Origin: Paenibacillus sacheonensis | GTDB taxonomy: Bacteria > Bacillota > Bacilli > Paenibacillales > Paenibacillaceae | Length of the DNA stretch: 64,000 nucleotides | Direction of reading: 5' to 3' | Assembly: GCF_009909195.1 (NCBI RefSeq) | Contig: NZ_JAAAMU010000024.1 | Span: 1-64,000, forward strand | Part shown: piece by piece, positions 7,395-15,064 of the stretch | Numbering within the stretch: the stretch's first letter is position 1 | How the letters are laid out: each line of letters begins with the position of its first letter | Notes under the pieces: generated by a model | The model's database searches: none | The model's input: the letters and a program-made list of their open reading frames with translations, nothing else | Told to the model about the DNA's origin: nothing | Program-made: the position numbers and the translations under genes

Positions 7395-9533
7395 CTATTC
7401 AACGCTCGCCTTAATCTCCGTCACCCGACTAGCCAAATCCACCTGTTCATGATCGATCGTGACGCTTACTGCTCCTGCCCGCCGCTTCTCCCGCCAAGAG
7501 AGAATCTCTTCCTCGGACTGCAGCTTCAGCTCGGCAATCTCCTCCGCTCGATCAAACACATATTTCGACGTGCACAATAGCTTGTAGATTCCGCGGCCCC
7601 CTGGACGTATCGGAGTTGCCCGCTTCATCCATCGCTCCACCGTGAACTTCACGTACAGCTTCTCTTCCGTCCCTGGCCTCGCCGGAAGCTCTTGGATCTC
7701 ATGCCGCCGCACGACCTTCCAATCTCTGATGCGAGCATACCAATACACGCCTGCCTCCAGCCCAACCGACTTAAACTTGCCGATCGACTGATACAGCGCC
7801 ACATATTCCAGCTGCGAGAGCAAGGTATGGTCAGCAAAATTCTCCAACGGCACATGATAGAATCCATGCCGCAGCGCCGCATTTAGCTGCTCCGGTTGGC
7901 GCAAGGAACCGACCACTACATTTTGCCCGCTCAGCTTATCCTTGTAATACTCCTTCGTTCCTCTCGGGACCGTCGAGCGTTCGTAGGCTTTCTCCGGACT
8001 GTCTTGAACGATCTCGTCCAGAAAGGCCTCCATCAGCTTCGTCGCATTCGGCAGAAACGGGAACGCCCCGACGTTGATCAACTCGATGCTTTTATGGAAT
8101 CTATGCGCCTTGAACTGCTCCTCGTCATGGTACGGGAATAGTACATAAGCGCCGAACATGCTCCGCTCGAACTCTTTGCCCGCGCCTTCCGCATACACTA
8201 TGGCATCCCTATAACGGTGCATCGTGTTAATGTCCGACTCCTCCGGTCCCGGCGTCCCGTAATCCCGACGATAAGGCGTATCCTCATAGGCCGGATTAAG
8301 CCGATACTTGGCATCGAAGATATACTTATATTCCGAGGCGGAGTCGTTCTTCTTCAGCGTTAGCACATTATCCGGCTTCTGCGAGACCGTCGGCGTCTTC
8401 TCCCCGCTCGGCAGCGTGTTGTAATAGAGCGTGAACTCCTCGCCGTTCGCCGGATTTCGATAGACCATCTTCGCCTTCTGCGACTTATTCAGCGTCACGA
8501 ACACGCCTGTCCGATTTACCTTGATGATATCTTGCTTCAGCAGTTCATACTTGCGGCTCAGCAGATCATGGATCTTCAGGAAGCACCAATATTCATAGAG
8601 CTGCGCCAGATCCTTCATCGACAAGCGGAACAGGTCGCCTTGAATGGACAGCCCCTTCATCAGCATCAGGTAGTTGCGATAGACCTCCCGATAACCCGGC
8701 GCCATCTGCAGCACGAGCGTCACCGATAACTGCCGCATTTCCCGTACTTGCAGAAAATCCAACGCCAGCAGCCGTCCAAGCTGTTTCCCCATCTCGTCCA
8801 GCTTGCGCGCCAAGAGCGGATCCTGCAGCCGCCCCTTGTCGATGAGCCGCGTCTTCAATTCCTTCAGCTTCTTCGCAATCCGCAGCAGCACCCAACGGAC
8901 AAACCGATTCTCGTTCGTGTCATAGTCCACATGCCGCTTCGTCTCGATCGCATGGCTCGGGATGAACTTCTGTCCATTCAGGGCAATAATGCCCCGTTGT
9001 TCTTCATGAACGAGGAGATGCGGACGTTTCGTGAGAAAAGCGATATTTTTCTTTCCCGGTTTCTTCACCCGTCCCGCTTCCAAGACCCGGTTCTCCACCT
9101 GATGCTTGGCATGCGGCGAGCTGTTGATCCGCTCCACGGCTTGCACCATCTGCCCGAACACATGCTGGAGGATGGAGAAGAACTCCGTCAGGCTCTGATG
9201 CCGCGTCTCCTTGATACCCGTGAGATTGTACGTCTTCCGCAGGAAATCGAACGACAGATTATAGATCTGCTGGTTCACGTCGTTCAGAATCATCTGGTAA
9301 TCCTGCTTGTAATCCATCTTCACCGGAAAGATCTCCAGTTGCAGCTGAAGCACCGTCTGCCCATGCAGCCGAAGCTCAAGATCCGTTAAGCCGACCTCGT
9401 TCTGGAAGTTGAGGATCCCGGACAAGATCCGGCTCCCGAGCGGCTTCACTGCTTGCCGGACATGGACATTCTCATGGAAGAAGGTAAGCGCTGGACGGAC
9501 CGGACGCGAAATGGAAGGCCAAATCGTTTTCAT
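7395..9533 (-). CDS. DUF2357/PD-(D/E)XK nuclease-like protein (McrC-type), N-terminally truncated
   Basis: A 712-residue reading frame. The DUF2357 core is recognisable from about residue 50 (LELRLHGQTVLQLQLEIFP, then KMDYKQDYQMILNDVN and YNLSFDFLRKTYNLTG). A nuclease centre follows near residue 410 (YKYIFDAKYRLNP, the D-x-K of a PD-(D/E)XK fold). Relatives are partners of McrB-like AAA+ motors in modification-dependent restriction. Full-length relatives have a further N-terminal beta domain of roughly 200 residues; here it is missing. The apparent ATG at 9533 has no ribosome binding site, and the frame simply continues upstream to a stop at 9609-9611. GC-rich codons end and AT-rich DNA begins at almost the same point, so the gene looks cut by the left edge of the acquired island. 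No McrB-like motor gene is present, so it is probably not functional as restriction. Confidence 0.75.
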   Translation of the reverse strand: MKTIWPSISRPVRPALTFFHENVHVRQAVKPLGSRILSGILNFQNEVGLTDLELRLHGQTVLQLQLEIFPVKMDYKQDYQMILNDVNQQIYNLSFDFLRKTYNLTGIKETRHQSLTEFFSILQHVFGQMVQAVERINSSPHAKHQVENRVLEAGRVKKPGKKNIAFLTKRPHLLVHEEQRGIIALNGQKFIPSHAIETKRHVDYDTNENRFVRWVLLRIAKKLKELKTRLIDKGRLQDPLLARKLDEMGKQLGRLLALDFLQVREMRQLSVTLVLQMAPGYREVYRNYLMLMKGLSIQGDLFRLSMKDLAQLYEYWCFLKIHDLLSRKYELLKQDIIKVNRTGVFVTLNKSQKAKMVYRNPANGEEFTLYYNTLPSGEKTPTVSQKPDNVLTLKKNDSASEYKYIFDAKYRLNPAYEDTPYRRDYGTPGPEESDINTMHRYRDAIVYAEGAGKEFERSMFGAYVLFPYHDEEQFKAHRFHKSIELINVGAFPFLPNATKLMEAFLDEIVQDSPEKAYERSTVPRGTKEYYKDKLSGQNVVVGSLRQPEQLNAALRHGFYHVPLENFADHTLLSQLEYVALYQSIGKFKSVGLEAGVYWYARIRDWKVVRRHEIQELPARPGTEEKLYVKFTVERWMKRATPIRPGGRGIYKLLCTSKYVFDRAEEIAELKLQSEEEILSWREKRRAGAVSVTIDHEQVDLASRVTEIKASVE

Positions 9534-9544
9534 TATTAATTCTG

Positions 9545-9766
9545 CTAGGGACAGATTATTATTGAATAAGTATTCTGACCCAATAAATTCAAAACGAGTT
9601 CGTAGTATTTATACAGTAGCGATGGAATTCTATCGCGGAGGAAGGTTATCCGAACCACTTGCTCCAAGTAGAGGAACCAAAAACGTAACCATCGCTCACG
9701 GTCATCCGCAAGAATACCCCGTTCATCCGTGATCTTCGGTAATTCTGTAATTTGTGGGACTATCCA
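9545..9766 (-). pseudogene. Junction segment with short broken reading frames
   Basis: Between the DUF3883 gene and the truncated DUF2357 gene all three minus-strand frames carry protein-like but incomplete stretches. One open frame (9545-9766) contains ILADDRERWLRFWFLYLEQV and ends in CP-stop but has no ATG. A 26-codon frame begins MNGVFLRMT at the ATGA that ends the DUF3883 gene. A third frame leads into the DUF2357 gene. This looks like a recombination scar with a frameshifted gene fragment. Confidence 0.4.
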
Positions 9767-10547
9767 CTAACTGACTACTTTCTATTGACCAGTTCACAGC
9801 AATCGTCGTATATACTCTCTTCGTAGGCCTTAAGCTATTGAATGGGTCATTAAAGAGAGTTACGAATGGACTCTCGTTAATATTACGAATTAAGACCAGT
9901 ACGTATTTTTGTCGCAATTCACTAGCAATGTTCCATTCCTTATCAGTTAAGCTTATTCCACCATCATTACTCAATAGTCCTTTGATTTCGAATCGATAAT
10001 TTGGTTCGTCTCTCATTTCAAAATCATAACCGCATCCGTCATGTCTCTTATCAATTAGTTCTCCGGATAGATTATTAATTTGGCCGGATTGAAAGAGATC
10101 CAAAAAAATTTCTTCAGCTCTTAGACCAGTTAGGCCTCTCGTTGTAAATGTTCTACTATTTGACTCTTTTTCATCTGAGTCATCTTCAATTACTTTAGTG
10201 TATGCCACAAGTTCATTATTAAACTTATCATGCTCAACTGTGTATTTTCCCAAAATATCTTTAACTACAGCAGTTAAGGCAGCTTCGCTAAGCGCTCCGT
10301 ATTTCTCCACTACTCCAATTCGACTAGGTGAAAGTTCCCTTTGGTACCATCCAACTCTGTTATTCGGATGAAGTGGATCGAAATTCTCCCGCATGTTCTT
10401 TATAGTATTTGGTTTAACTGCTAATCTTGTCCCAATTTCCTGAAAAGCTTCAGTAAAATTTTTATAACCAAGGTTAGTAAGCGATTTTCTATCATATTTA
10501 GATAGGTAGTAGGAAATAATAAGCGCTAATTTATGGTTAGGTTCCAT
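9723..10547 (-). CDS. DUF3883-domain nuclease-like protein (Hsp70 cassette)
   Basis: A 274-residue protein. Residues ~1-75 form a helical domain (YLSKYDRKSLTNLGY, IGTRLAVKPNTIKNM, NNRVGWYQRELSP) of the type found at the front of some restriction-associated proteins. Residues ~145-255 match DUF3883: ELIDKRHDGCGYDFEM, then YRFEIKG, then SLTDKEWNIASELRQKYVLV. The GYDFE and EIK residues fit a PD-(D/E)XK-like active site. This domain is common in restriction and anti-phage loci. TGGAGGACGAA precedes the ATG. It is the last intact gene of the Hsp70 cassette, 44 bp after its neighbour, so it is the likely DNA-acting component. The cleavage target is unknown. Confidence 0.72.
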   Translation of the reverse strand: MEPNHKLALIISYYLSKYDRKSLTNLGYKNFTEAFQEIGTRLAVKPNTIKNMRENFDPLHPNNRVGWYQRELSPSRIGVVEKYGALSEAALTAVVKDILGKYTVEHDKFNNELVAYTKVIEDDSDEKESNSRTFTTRGLTGLRAEEIFLDLFQSGQINNLSGELIDKRHDGCGYDFEMRDEPNYRFEIKGLLSNDGGISLTDKEWNIASELRQKYVLVLIRNINESPFVTLFNDPFNSLRPTKRVYTTIAVNWSIESSQLVDSPTNYRITEDHG

Positions 10548-10591
10548 TTCGTCCTCCAGTTATTTATTAAGCAATACTTTAATGATGTTGT

Positions 10592-10990
10592 CTAATTTAC
10601 TTTCATCACATCACCGTTACCACCGGCTTGATTAGTTTTTACCTTTGTGACCTCTCCAGGTAATCCATTAACTTTTGTAACCTCACCAGTATTGTTAAGA
10701 GATTTCCTTACAACCATTACCTCCCCAAGGATACTTGGATCTGGTATTTTATCCATTTTCTCTCTAAAACCCGAATAAAAAGTCCGGCTAAGGACCGATA
10801 TGGCATATTTCTTTTTCATTCCCGAAAAATCAACCTCTACGAAAGGAATTGAATCGGTAGTAACCCCTGTATTTGATATTTTCCCTACTTTTTTAATAAT
10901 GTTATTAGTAGCTATTTCTGTCATGAGAAAGATATAAGATTCCCCAACTTTATAATCTTGTAGGTGGCTATTAATATCATGGCGTTTCAT
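10592..10990 (-). CDS. Small cassette protein with a C-terminal GEVTKV repeat
   Basis: A 132-residue protein of unknown family. Residues 1-~95 are a beta-rich small domain (YKVGESYIFLMTEI, FVEVDFSGMKKKYAISVL). The last ~35 residues carry three copies of a short motif: GEVTKVNGLP, GEVTKVKTNQ and GDVMKVN. AGAGGTGTGAA lies before the ATG. It sits 12 bp after the Hsp70-like gene and 44 bp before the DUF3883 gene, so it is almost certainly co-transcribed. The repeated tail might be a peptide ligand for the Hsp70 partner; that is speculation. Confidence 0.65.
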   Translation of the reverse strand: MKRHDINSHLQDYKVGESYIFLMTEIATNNIIKKVGKISNTGVTTDSIPFVEVDFSGMKKKYAISVLSRTFYSGFREKMDKIPDPSILGEVMVVRKSLNNTGEVTKVNGLPGEVTKVKTNQAGGNGDVMKVN

Positions 10991-11002
10991 TTCACACCTC
11001 TT

Positions 11003-12553
11003 CTACTCTTCCCAATTCTCGCGAATTCGAATTTTATCTTTTCCAAAAGGAATAGTCAGCCACTTTCGATTTGAGATATCATAAACTCGTATCTTTAACC
11101 AGCCTTTATCCTTATCAACCTGGAAAAACACCTTGAAGTGATTGTTACTACCATTTGGTTTAATTGGCACTTCAACTATTCCAATTTGGTTATCTCCTTG
11201 ATAAATCCGAAGCTTCATGAATGTCGAAGATTGGTCCATTAACTGGAATGTCTCATATATTCCTTCAATCGTTACATCATCAATCTCTGTATCAGATACT
11301 TTTATTCCCTTCTCTATAACAGGAGCAACTTGATTAACAGAACCGTCCCAAATTCCATATGAGATATCAACAATATCCTCAATTTCAGCTGTTATACCAT
11401 CATCAGTTGAAAACCCAGCAATTGAAAGTCCTCTAGCAACACTAGTTAATGCATCAGAAGATAATTTAACCTTATCAATTCCAAATATCGTCTGTAACAT
11501 TACTTTGAAAGCCGGTATATAAGATGAGCCTCCTGCCATAACAACCATATCTGGACTCTTAACTCCCGCTTCCTTTAGGCTTTGAAGGACCAAGTCATGT
11601 GACTCTTGAAGTTCCTTTGAAATGGCTTCCTCAAATTCCACCCTTGTTATTGTAAGATTAACCTTTAAATTGTCTCTCGAGATGAACAAACTAGAAGTTA
11701 ACTCAGAAGATAACTCAATCTTGCATCGATCCAAATTTTCGAATAAGTCGACACCTTCACTTGTATCAAAAAGATATTGCAATAAGGTTTCGTTATCTGG
11801 CTGTGTCTTAGGCAGATTTAGAGCCTTGGACAGTTTATCATAGCCGTACTTAGGAATAAATACATGCGTTAATAAGCAAGTAGTTAATTTACGCCCTCCT
11901 ATATGAGCACCATGCTTTGAAAGAACCTCCCCTTCTAAAGTAGCTAAACTTACAACTGTAATATCTAATGTACCCCCACCAAAATCAAATACCAGTACTT
12001 TTTGTGGATTCTCTAATTGCAATCCATAATCTAAAGCAACTGCGATTGGCTCGGATAAGAATCGAATATTCCTCTTATTTATCCCTTCTGCTAAACCAGA
12101 TTCAATTAATGCTTGAAGAAGCCTTTCCTTCTCGACATCACCAAACCCAACAGGAACACCAATGACAATACCATCTGGTTTATTATGAGGGACAGAGTTA
12201 ATACTCTCTTTCATTCTACTAAATAGTATGGATGCTAGTTGCACAGGGTTGTACTCCGCCCCCTTTCCAAAACGGATGCTATAATCATCTCTGTCCAACA
12301 ACCACTTTACATTATCCACCAACTTATCCGCGGCCATAGAAGCAACATCCATACGAGCACGTCGTCCAACAGAAACTATATTTCCATTACCATCAAACGA
12401 AATCTCAGAAGGTATTACCTCTCTTGGCGTTCCATTAGGAGAGAGTATAAAACATTGGGGAGTGTATCTTCCTGCACTAAAAACATCCGTTCTCATTAGA
12501 GCAATGGAACTATTGGTAGTACCGAAATCAATTCCGTAACTTGTTCTAGGCAT
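11003..12553 (-). CDS. Hsp70-like (DnaK-type) ATPase with short C-terminal domain
   Basis: A 516-residue protein with the actin/Hsp70 nucleotide-binding fold: phosphate-1 YGIDFGTTNSSIAL (residues 6-19), FLSEPIAVALDYG, phosphate-2 VFDFGGGTLDITVV (~193) and adenosine motif VVMAGGSSYIPAF (~340). After the ATPase domain (~1-385) come only ~130 residues, a beta-rich piece (TFMKLRIYQGDN, IEVPIKP, WLKIRVYD) in place of a full DnaK substrate-binding domain with lid. Its ATG overlaps the stop of the upstream gene by 8 bp, indicating translational coupling. This is not the housekeeping dnaK: no dnaJ or grpE follows, and codon use is AT-rich like the island. A defence-related chaperone or switch ATPase is the best reading. 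Confidence 0.85.
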   Translation of the reverse strand: MPRTSYGIDFGTTNSSIALMRTDVFSAGRYTPQCFILSPNGTPREVIPSEISFDGNGNIVSVGRRARMDVASMAADKLVDNVKWLLDRDDYSIRFGKGAEYNPVQLASILFSRMKESINSVPHNKPDGIVIGVPVGFGDVEKERLLQALIESGLAEGINKRNIRFLSEPIAVALDYGLQLENPQKVLVFDFGGGTLDITVVSLATLEGEVLSKHGAHIGGRKLTTCLLTHVFIPKYGYDKLSKALNLPKTQPDNETLLQYLFDTSEGVDLFENLDRCKIELSSELTSSLFISRDNLKVNLTITRVEFEEAISKELQESHDLVLQSLKEAGVKSPDMVVMAGGSSYIPAFKVMLQTIFGIDKVKLSSDALTSVARGLSIAGFSTDDGITAEIEDIVDISYGIWDGSVNQVAPVIEKGIKVSDTEIDDVTIEGIYETFQLMDQSSTFMKLRIYQGDNQIGIVEVPIKPNGSNNHFKVFFQVDKDKGWLKIRVYDISNRKWLTIPFGKDKIRIRENWEE

Positions 12554-14294
12554 CTTGGTCTACTTCCCCTGTCTTATTATTGGACTCAACACGTGGATAA
12601 TCTATAATAAATTCAATATGATCGGATCCATTACTTTTCAGTCCAAGAGATTTTAGAATAAATGGCGCTTCTCCAGTCCCATCCTTAATATGGATGCCCC
12701 TTTCAATGTCTACTATCGACCCTAACTTATGAAGTTCCTCTATAGGCATCAATCCGCTTCGGGATAACTTTCTCCTCAACATTTGGACAAAATGAATAAA
12801 GTAATTATCCTGATTGCCACTTCTAATTAAGTCTGCAGCTTTGGTTTCCATGGTTCGAATAATGTCTTTTATGGACTCACCCAACTCCTGCAATGTGTAG
12901 ATCTTTTGCTTATCAAGCAATCGATCCTTCTCACTCAATTGCAATGATATATCTTTATTGATCGCAGCCATTTCTGCAAAACGTTTAGTTAGCTCTTCAA
13001 CAAAAAGTCTGGCACCCTGTCCTTTTAACCTATGTAGGATCGGTTTAACTAGATAATGCTTATTTTCAATTAAGGAAATCAGTAAATGGGCTGCTTCTAC
13101 AGACACCTCAGAATGGGAATGATTAGAAAGTTTTATTAAACCATTAATAGCCTGTTCACTCTCACCATTTGAGAGCAGTACATTTACTAATTCAACTAAA
13201 ATATTGCTTTCTGATTGTAGATAAGGATAGTAATCGAAGTATCGCTCTATTAGGTTTAACTTCAGTAAAATTTCAGACAATTCTGCCGGACTTAACTTTC
13301 TTTTATAGCATAAAGTTGAGGCTCTAATTAACATGGCATTCTGTGAATCTAATCCGAAAGCTTGGTGGACTATTATCAAATTATCAACAATCTCCAGAAG
13401 ACTGGTTTTATCCTTTGCAGAATTGATCCAAATCAATAATAGTTCATCTGCATCAGATAAACACTTTTGTCCATTAATTATTTCTAGTTTAGAATCAGTA
13501 GATGCAGTCAAAAAAACCACATCTTCAGAGTTAATACTTATAGTTTCTAACCTATTTTCAATATCTGTTTGAGCGTTACGTTTCTCATCAACTGGCCACT
13601 CAACCAATTTCGATGGTTCTATATGTAAATTTTCAGAATGTGTACTCTCTAAGATCGGCTTATATTCTGTATTAATTTTAGTTGTGTGTTTCTCCTCTTC
13701 TAGTCGCTCAACCAATTTTACTGGTTCTATATCCTCTACCGAGTCTAGAATTTCTGACAATATCCCGCTATACCGCGCGACCCATTTCTCTTTGGCTAAT
13801 TCCGTAATTTCATCATATTCCTCCTCTAACAAAAGCCTTAATTTCTTTTTATGCTTTGGGGAGAAAAGTATTTCCTTAAGGGAGTTTTCCTCGGTCTTGA
13901 TAAGTAATTGACCAAAGAAAAATTCAGGAATCAGTATATCAGGTGTTGGAAGCTTTAACTTATTCCTCTGGTAAAAGCATGCATATAGCCCAGGAGCAAA
14001 TACTTTAAATTCTAAATACATTTTACTTCGGTTGTAATCATCCCATAAATACTGGCCCAGAAAGTATGCTAAATCACTTTCCGCAATAGATACAATTCTA
14101 ATAAATTGCTGTGTCTTCGTACTCCAAAACTTTTCTGAGACAAGGTGCTTTGCGAAAACCCTTTGTTTTTCGCTATCCTCATCTTGCATTATTGTGTGAA
14201 CAAATACGTTAAAATCTTCCACATTCATTTCCTCAATAAACTTTGTAACTTCTGTTGGCCGTTCAAAATTTGTATATGCTGCAGTTGCATCCAT
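12546..14294 (-). CDS. Large helical partner of the Hsp70-like ATPase (possible GrpE-like C-terminus)
   Basis: A 582-residue protein of unrecognised family. Residues 1-~180 are helical and aromatic-rich (KFIEEMNVEDFNVFVHTIMQ, DDYNRSKMYLEFKVFAPGLY). Residues ~185-260 are a charged low-complexity linker. Residues ~265-440 look like helical repeats. Residues ~450-582 have a coiled coil followed by RKLSRSGLMPIEELHKLGSI, an ERGIH segment and a terminal beta-like stretch ending IEFIIDYP. That order, long helix then small beta domain with an R-x-G-x-x-P start, recalls GrpE-type nucleotide exchange factors; the match is by eye and weak. Its gene overlaps the Hsp70-like gene (ATGCCTAG), strongly implying that the two proteins work together. 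Confidence 0.65.
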   Translation of the reverse strand: MDATAAYTNFERPTEVTKFIEEMNVEDFNVFVHTIMQDEDSEKQRVFAKHLVSEKFWSTKTQQFIRIVSIAESDLAYFLGQYLWDDYNRSKMYLEFKVFAPGLYACFYQRNKLKLPTPDILIPEFFFGQLLIKTEENSLKEILFSPKHKKKLRLLLEEEYDEITELAKEKWVARYSGILSEILDSVEDIEPVKLVERLEEEKHTTKINTEYKPILESTHSENLHIEPSKLVEWPVDEKRNAQTDIENRLETISINSEDVVFLTASTDSKLEIINGQKCLSDADELLLIWINSAKDKTSLLEIVDNLIIVHQAFGLDSQNAMLIRASTLCYKRKLSPAELSEILLKLNLIERYFDYYPYLQSESNILVELVNVLLSNGESEQAINGLIKLSNHSHSEVSVEAAHLLISLIENKHYLVKPILHRLKGQGARLFVEELTKRFAEMAAINKDISLQLSEKDRLLDKQKIYTLQELGESIKDIIRTMETKAADLIRSGNQDNYFIHFVQMLRRKLSRSGLMPIEELHKLGSIVDIERGIHIKDGTGEAPFILKSLGLKSNGSDHIEFIIDYPRVESNNKTGEVDQDA

Positions 14295-14376
14295 CCTTGT
14301 CCGTCTTCCTCCCCATTGTTCATCTATAATTATCCTACCTCATAATGAATGCTCAATCTTTGAGTTTTGTCACCAA

Positions 14377-14886
14377 TTAATTGATCATCCAAGCTTGGAC
14401 ATACTGAATATCTTTAATAAGATAAATGCCCCTCCTTCGCCCAAGTATTTCTAGCCTCGAGGTAAGCTCATCAACAAGCCCAATTAATAAAGCTTCTTTA
14501 TTTATACATAGTTCTGCAAAACCTTTACCATCATTAGTCTCACTGTATATGCGATAAAAGGCATTACTTATTAACGAATGAGCCTCATCAAACAAAGAAA
14601 TCAGTTGTGATGCACAATTCATCGCTTCCGCAGAAAGCCCTTTCAAACGCTTGTTTAAGTAGTCTATTTGAAATTCAACTTCTGCTTTTGCCTCCATCAA
14701 TTCCGATATTGTATGTTTTCGATTATTTTTAACTGTATCGTTAATAGTCATTTCTTGCTGTAACTTGTGGACAGAAAGTTGATCATAAACTTGGGAGAAT
14801 TTCGTTTGACCCGAATTCCATCTTCTTGATAGTCCGTAAGCCCCTGTAATGGTTTGTTGGACGTAATCATCTTTATCAGTAGTCAT
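14377..14886 (-). CDS. Coiled-coil protein, first gene of the Hsp70 cassette
   Basis: A 169-residue soluble helical protein, family not recognised. Residues ~50-105 form a likely coiled coil (ISELMEAKAEVEFQIDYLN); residues ~125-165 form a second helical pair ending with YLIKDIQYVQAWMIN. AGGGGATGAAAA precedes the ATG. It is the promoter-proximal gene of the cassette, 82 bp upstream of the 582-residue gene. Candidates are an adaptor, sensor or exchange factor for the Hsp70-like ATPase, all unproven. Confidence 0.6.
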   Translation of the reverse strand: MTTDKDDYVQQTITGAYGLSRRWNSGQTKFSQVYDQLSVHKLQQEMTINDTVKNNRKHTISELMEAKAEVEFQIDYLNKRLKGLSAEAMNCASQLISLFDEAHSLISNAFYRIYSETNDGKGFAELCINKEALLIGLVDELTSRLEILGRRRGIYLIKDIQYVQAWMIN

Positions 14887-14900
14887 TTTTCATCCCCTAC

Positions 14901-14983
14901 TACCACAACTTAATAGTTAAATAGTACCACACAGTGCTTTTTCTAGTAAAACAATTTAAATATTGACTTCTAACACTGTGGTA
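14901..14983 (-). promoter_or_regulatory. Promoter and putative operator of the Hsp70 cassette
   Basis: On the minus strand a -35 TTTACT (14945-14950) and -10 TACTAT (14921-14926) are 18 bp apart, followed by the first cassette gene. TACCACA occurs on the plus strand at 14901 and 14925, with an inverted copy TGTGGTA at 14977-14983; the CACTGTGGTA / TACCACACAGTG pair flanks the -35 and overlaps the -10. This arrangement suggests a dimeric regulator site. No regulator gene is adjacent. Confidence 0.45.
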
Positions 14984-14985
14984 GA

Positions 14986-15014
14986 GAAAAAGGGACCATA
15001 AACAATGGTCCCTT
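14986..15014 (-). terminator. Intrinsic terminator after the DISARM methyltransferase gene
   Basis: A perfect 10-bp stem AAGGGACCAT / ATGGTCCCTT is followed on the minus strand by a T-run. It separates the DISARM block from the Hsp70 cassette, so the two are separate transcription units. Confidence 0.88.
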
Positions 15015-15064
15015 ACTTAAAATTTATTCAATTATAGGTTGCTAGTAATCGTTATTCACTCAAA

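Noticed and set aside
7395..9533. Working McrBC restriction system
   Set aside because: No McrB-like motor gene nearby and the N-terminal domain of the DUF2357 protein is missing.
11003..12553. Housekeeping dnaK
   Set aside because: Lacks a full substrate-binding domain and the hrcA-grpE-dnaJ setting; AT-rich like the island.
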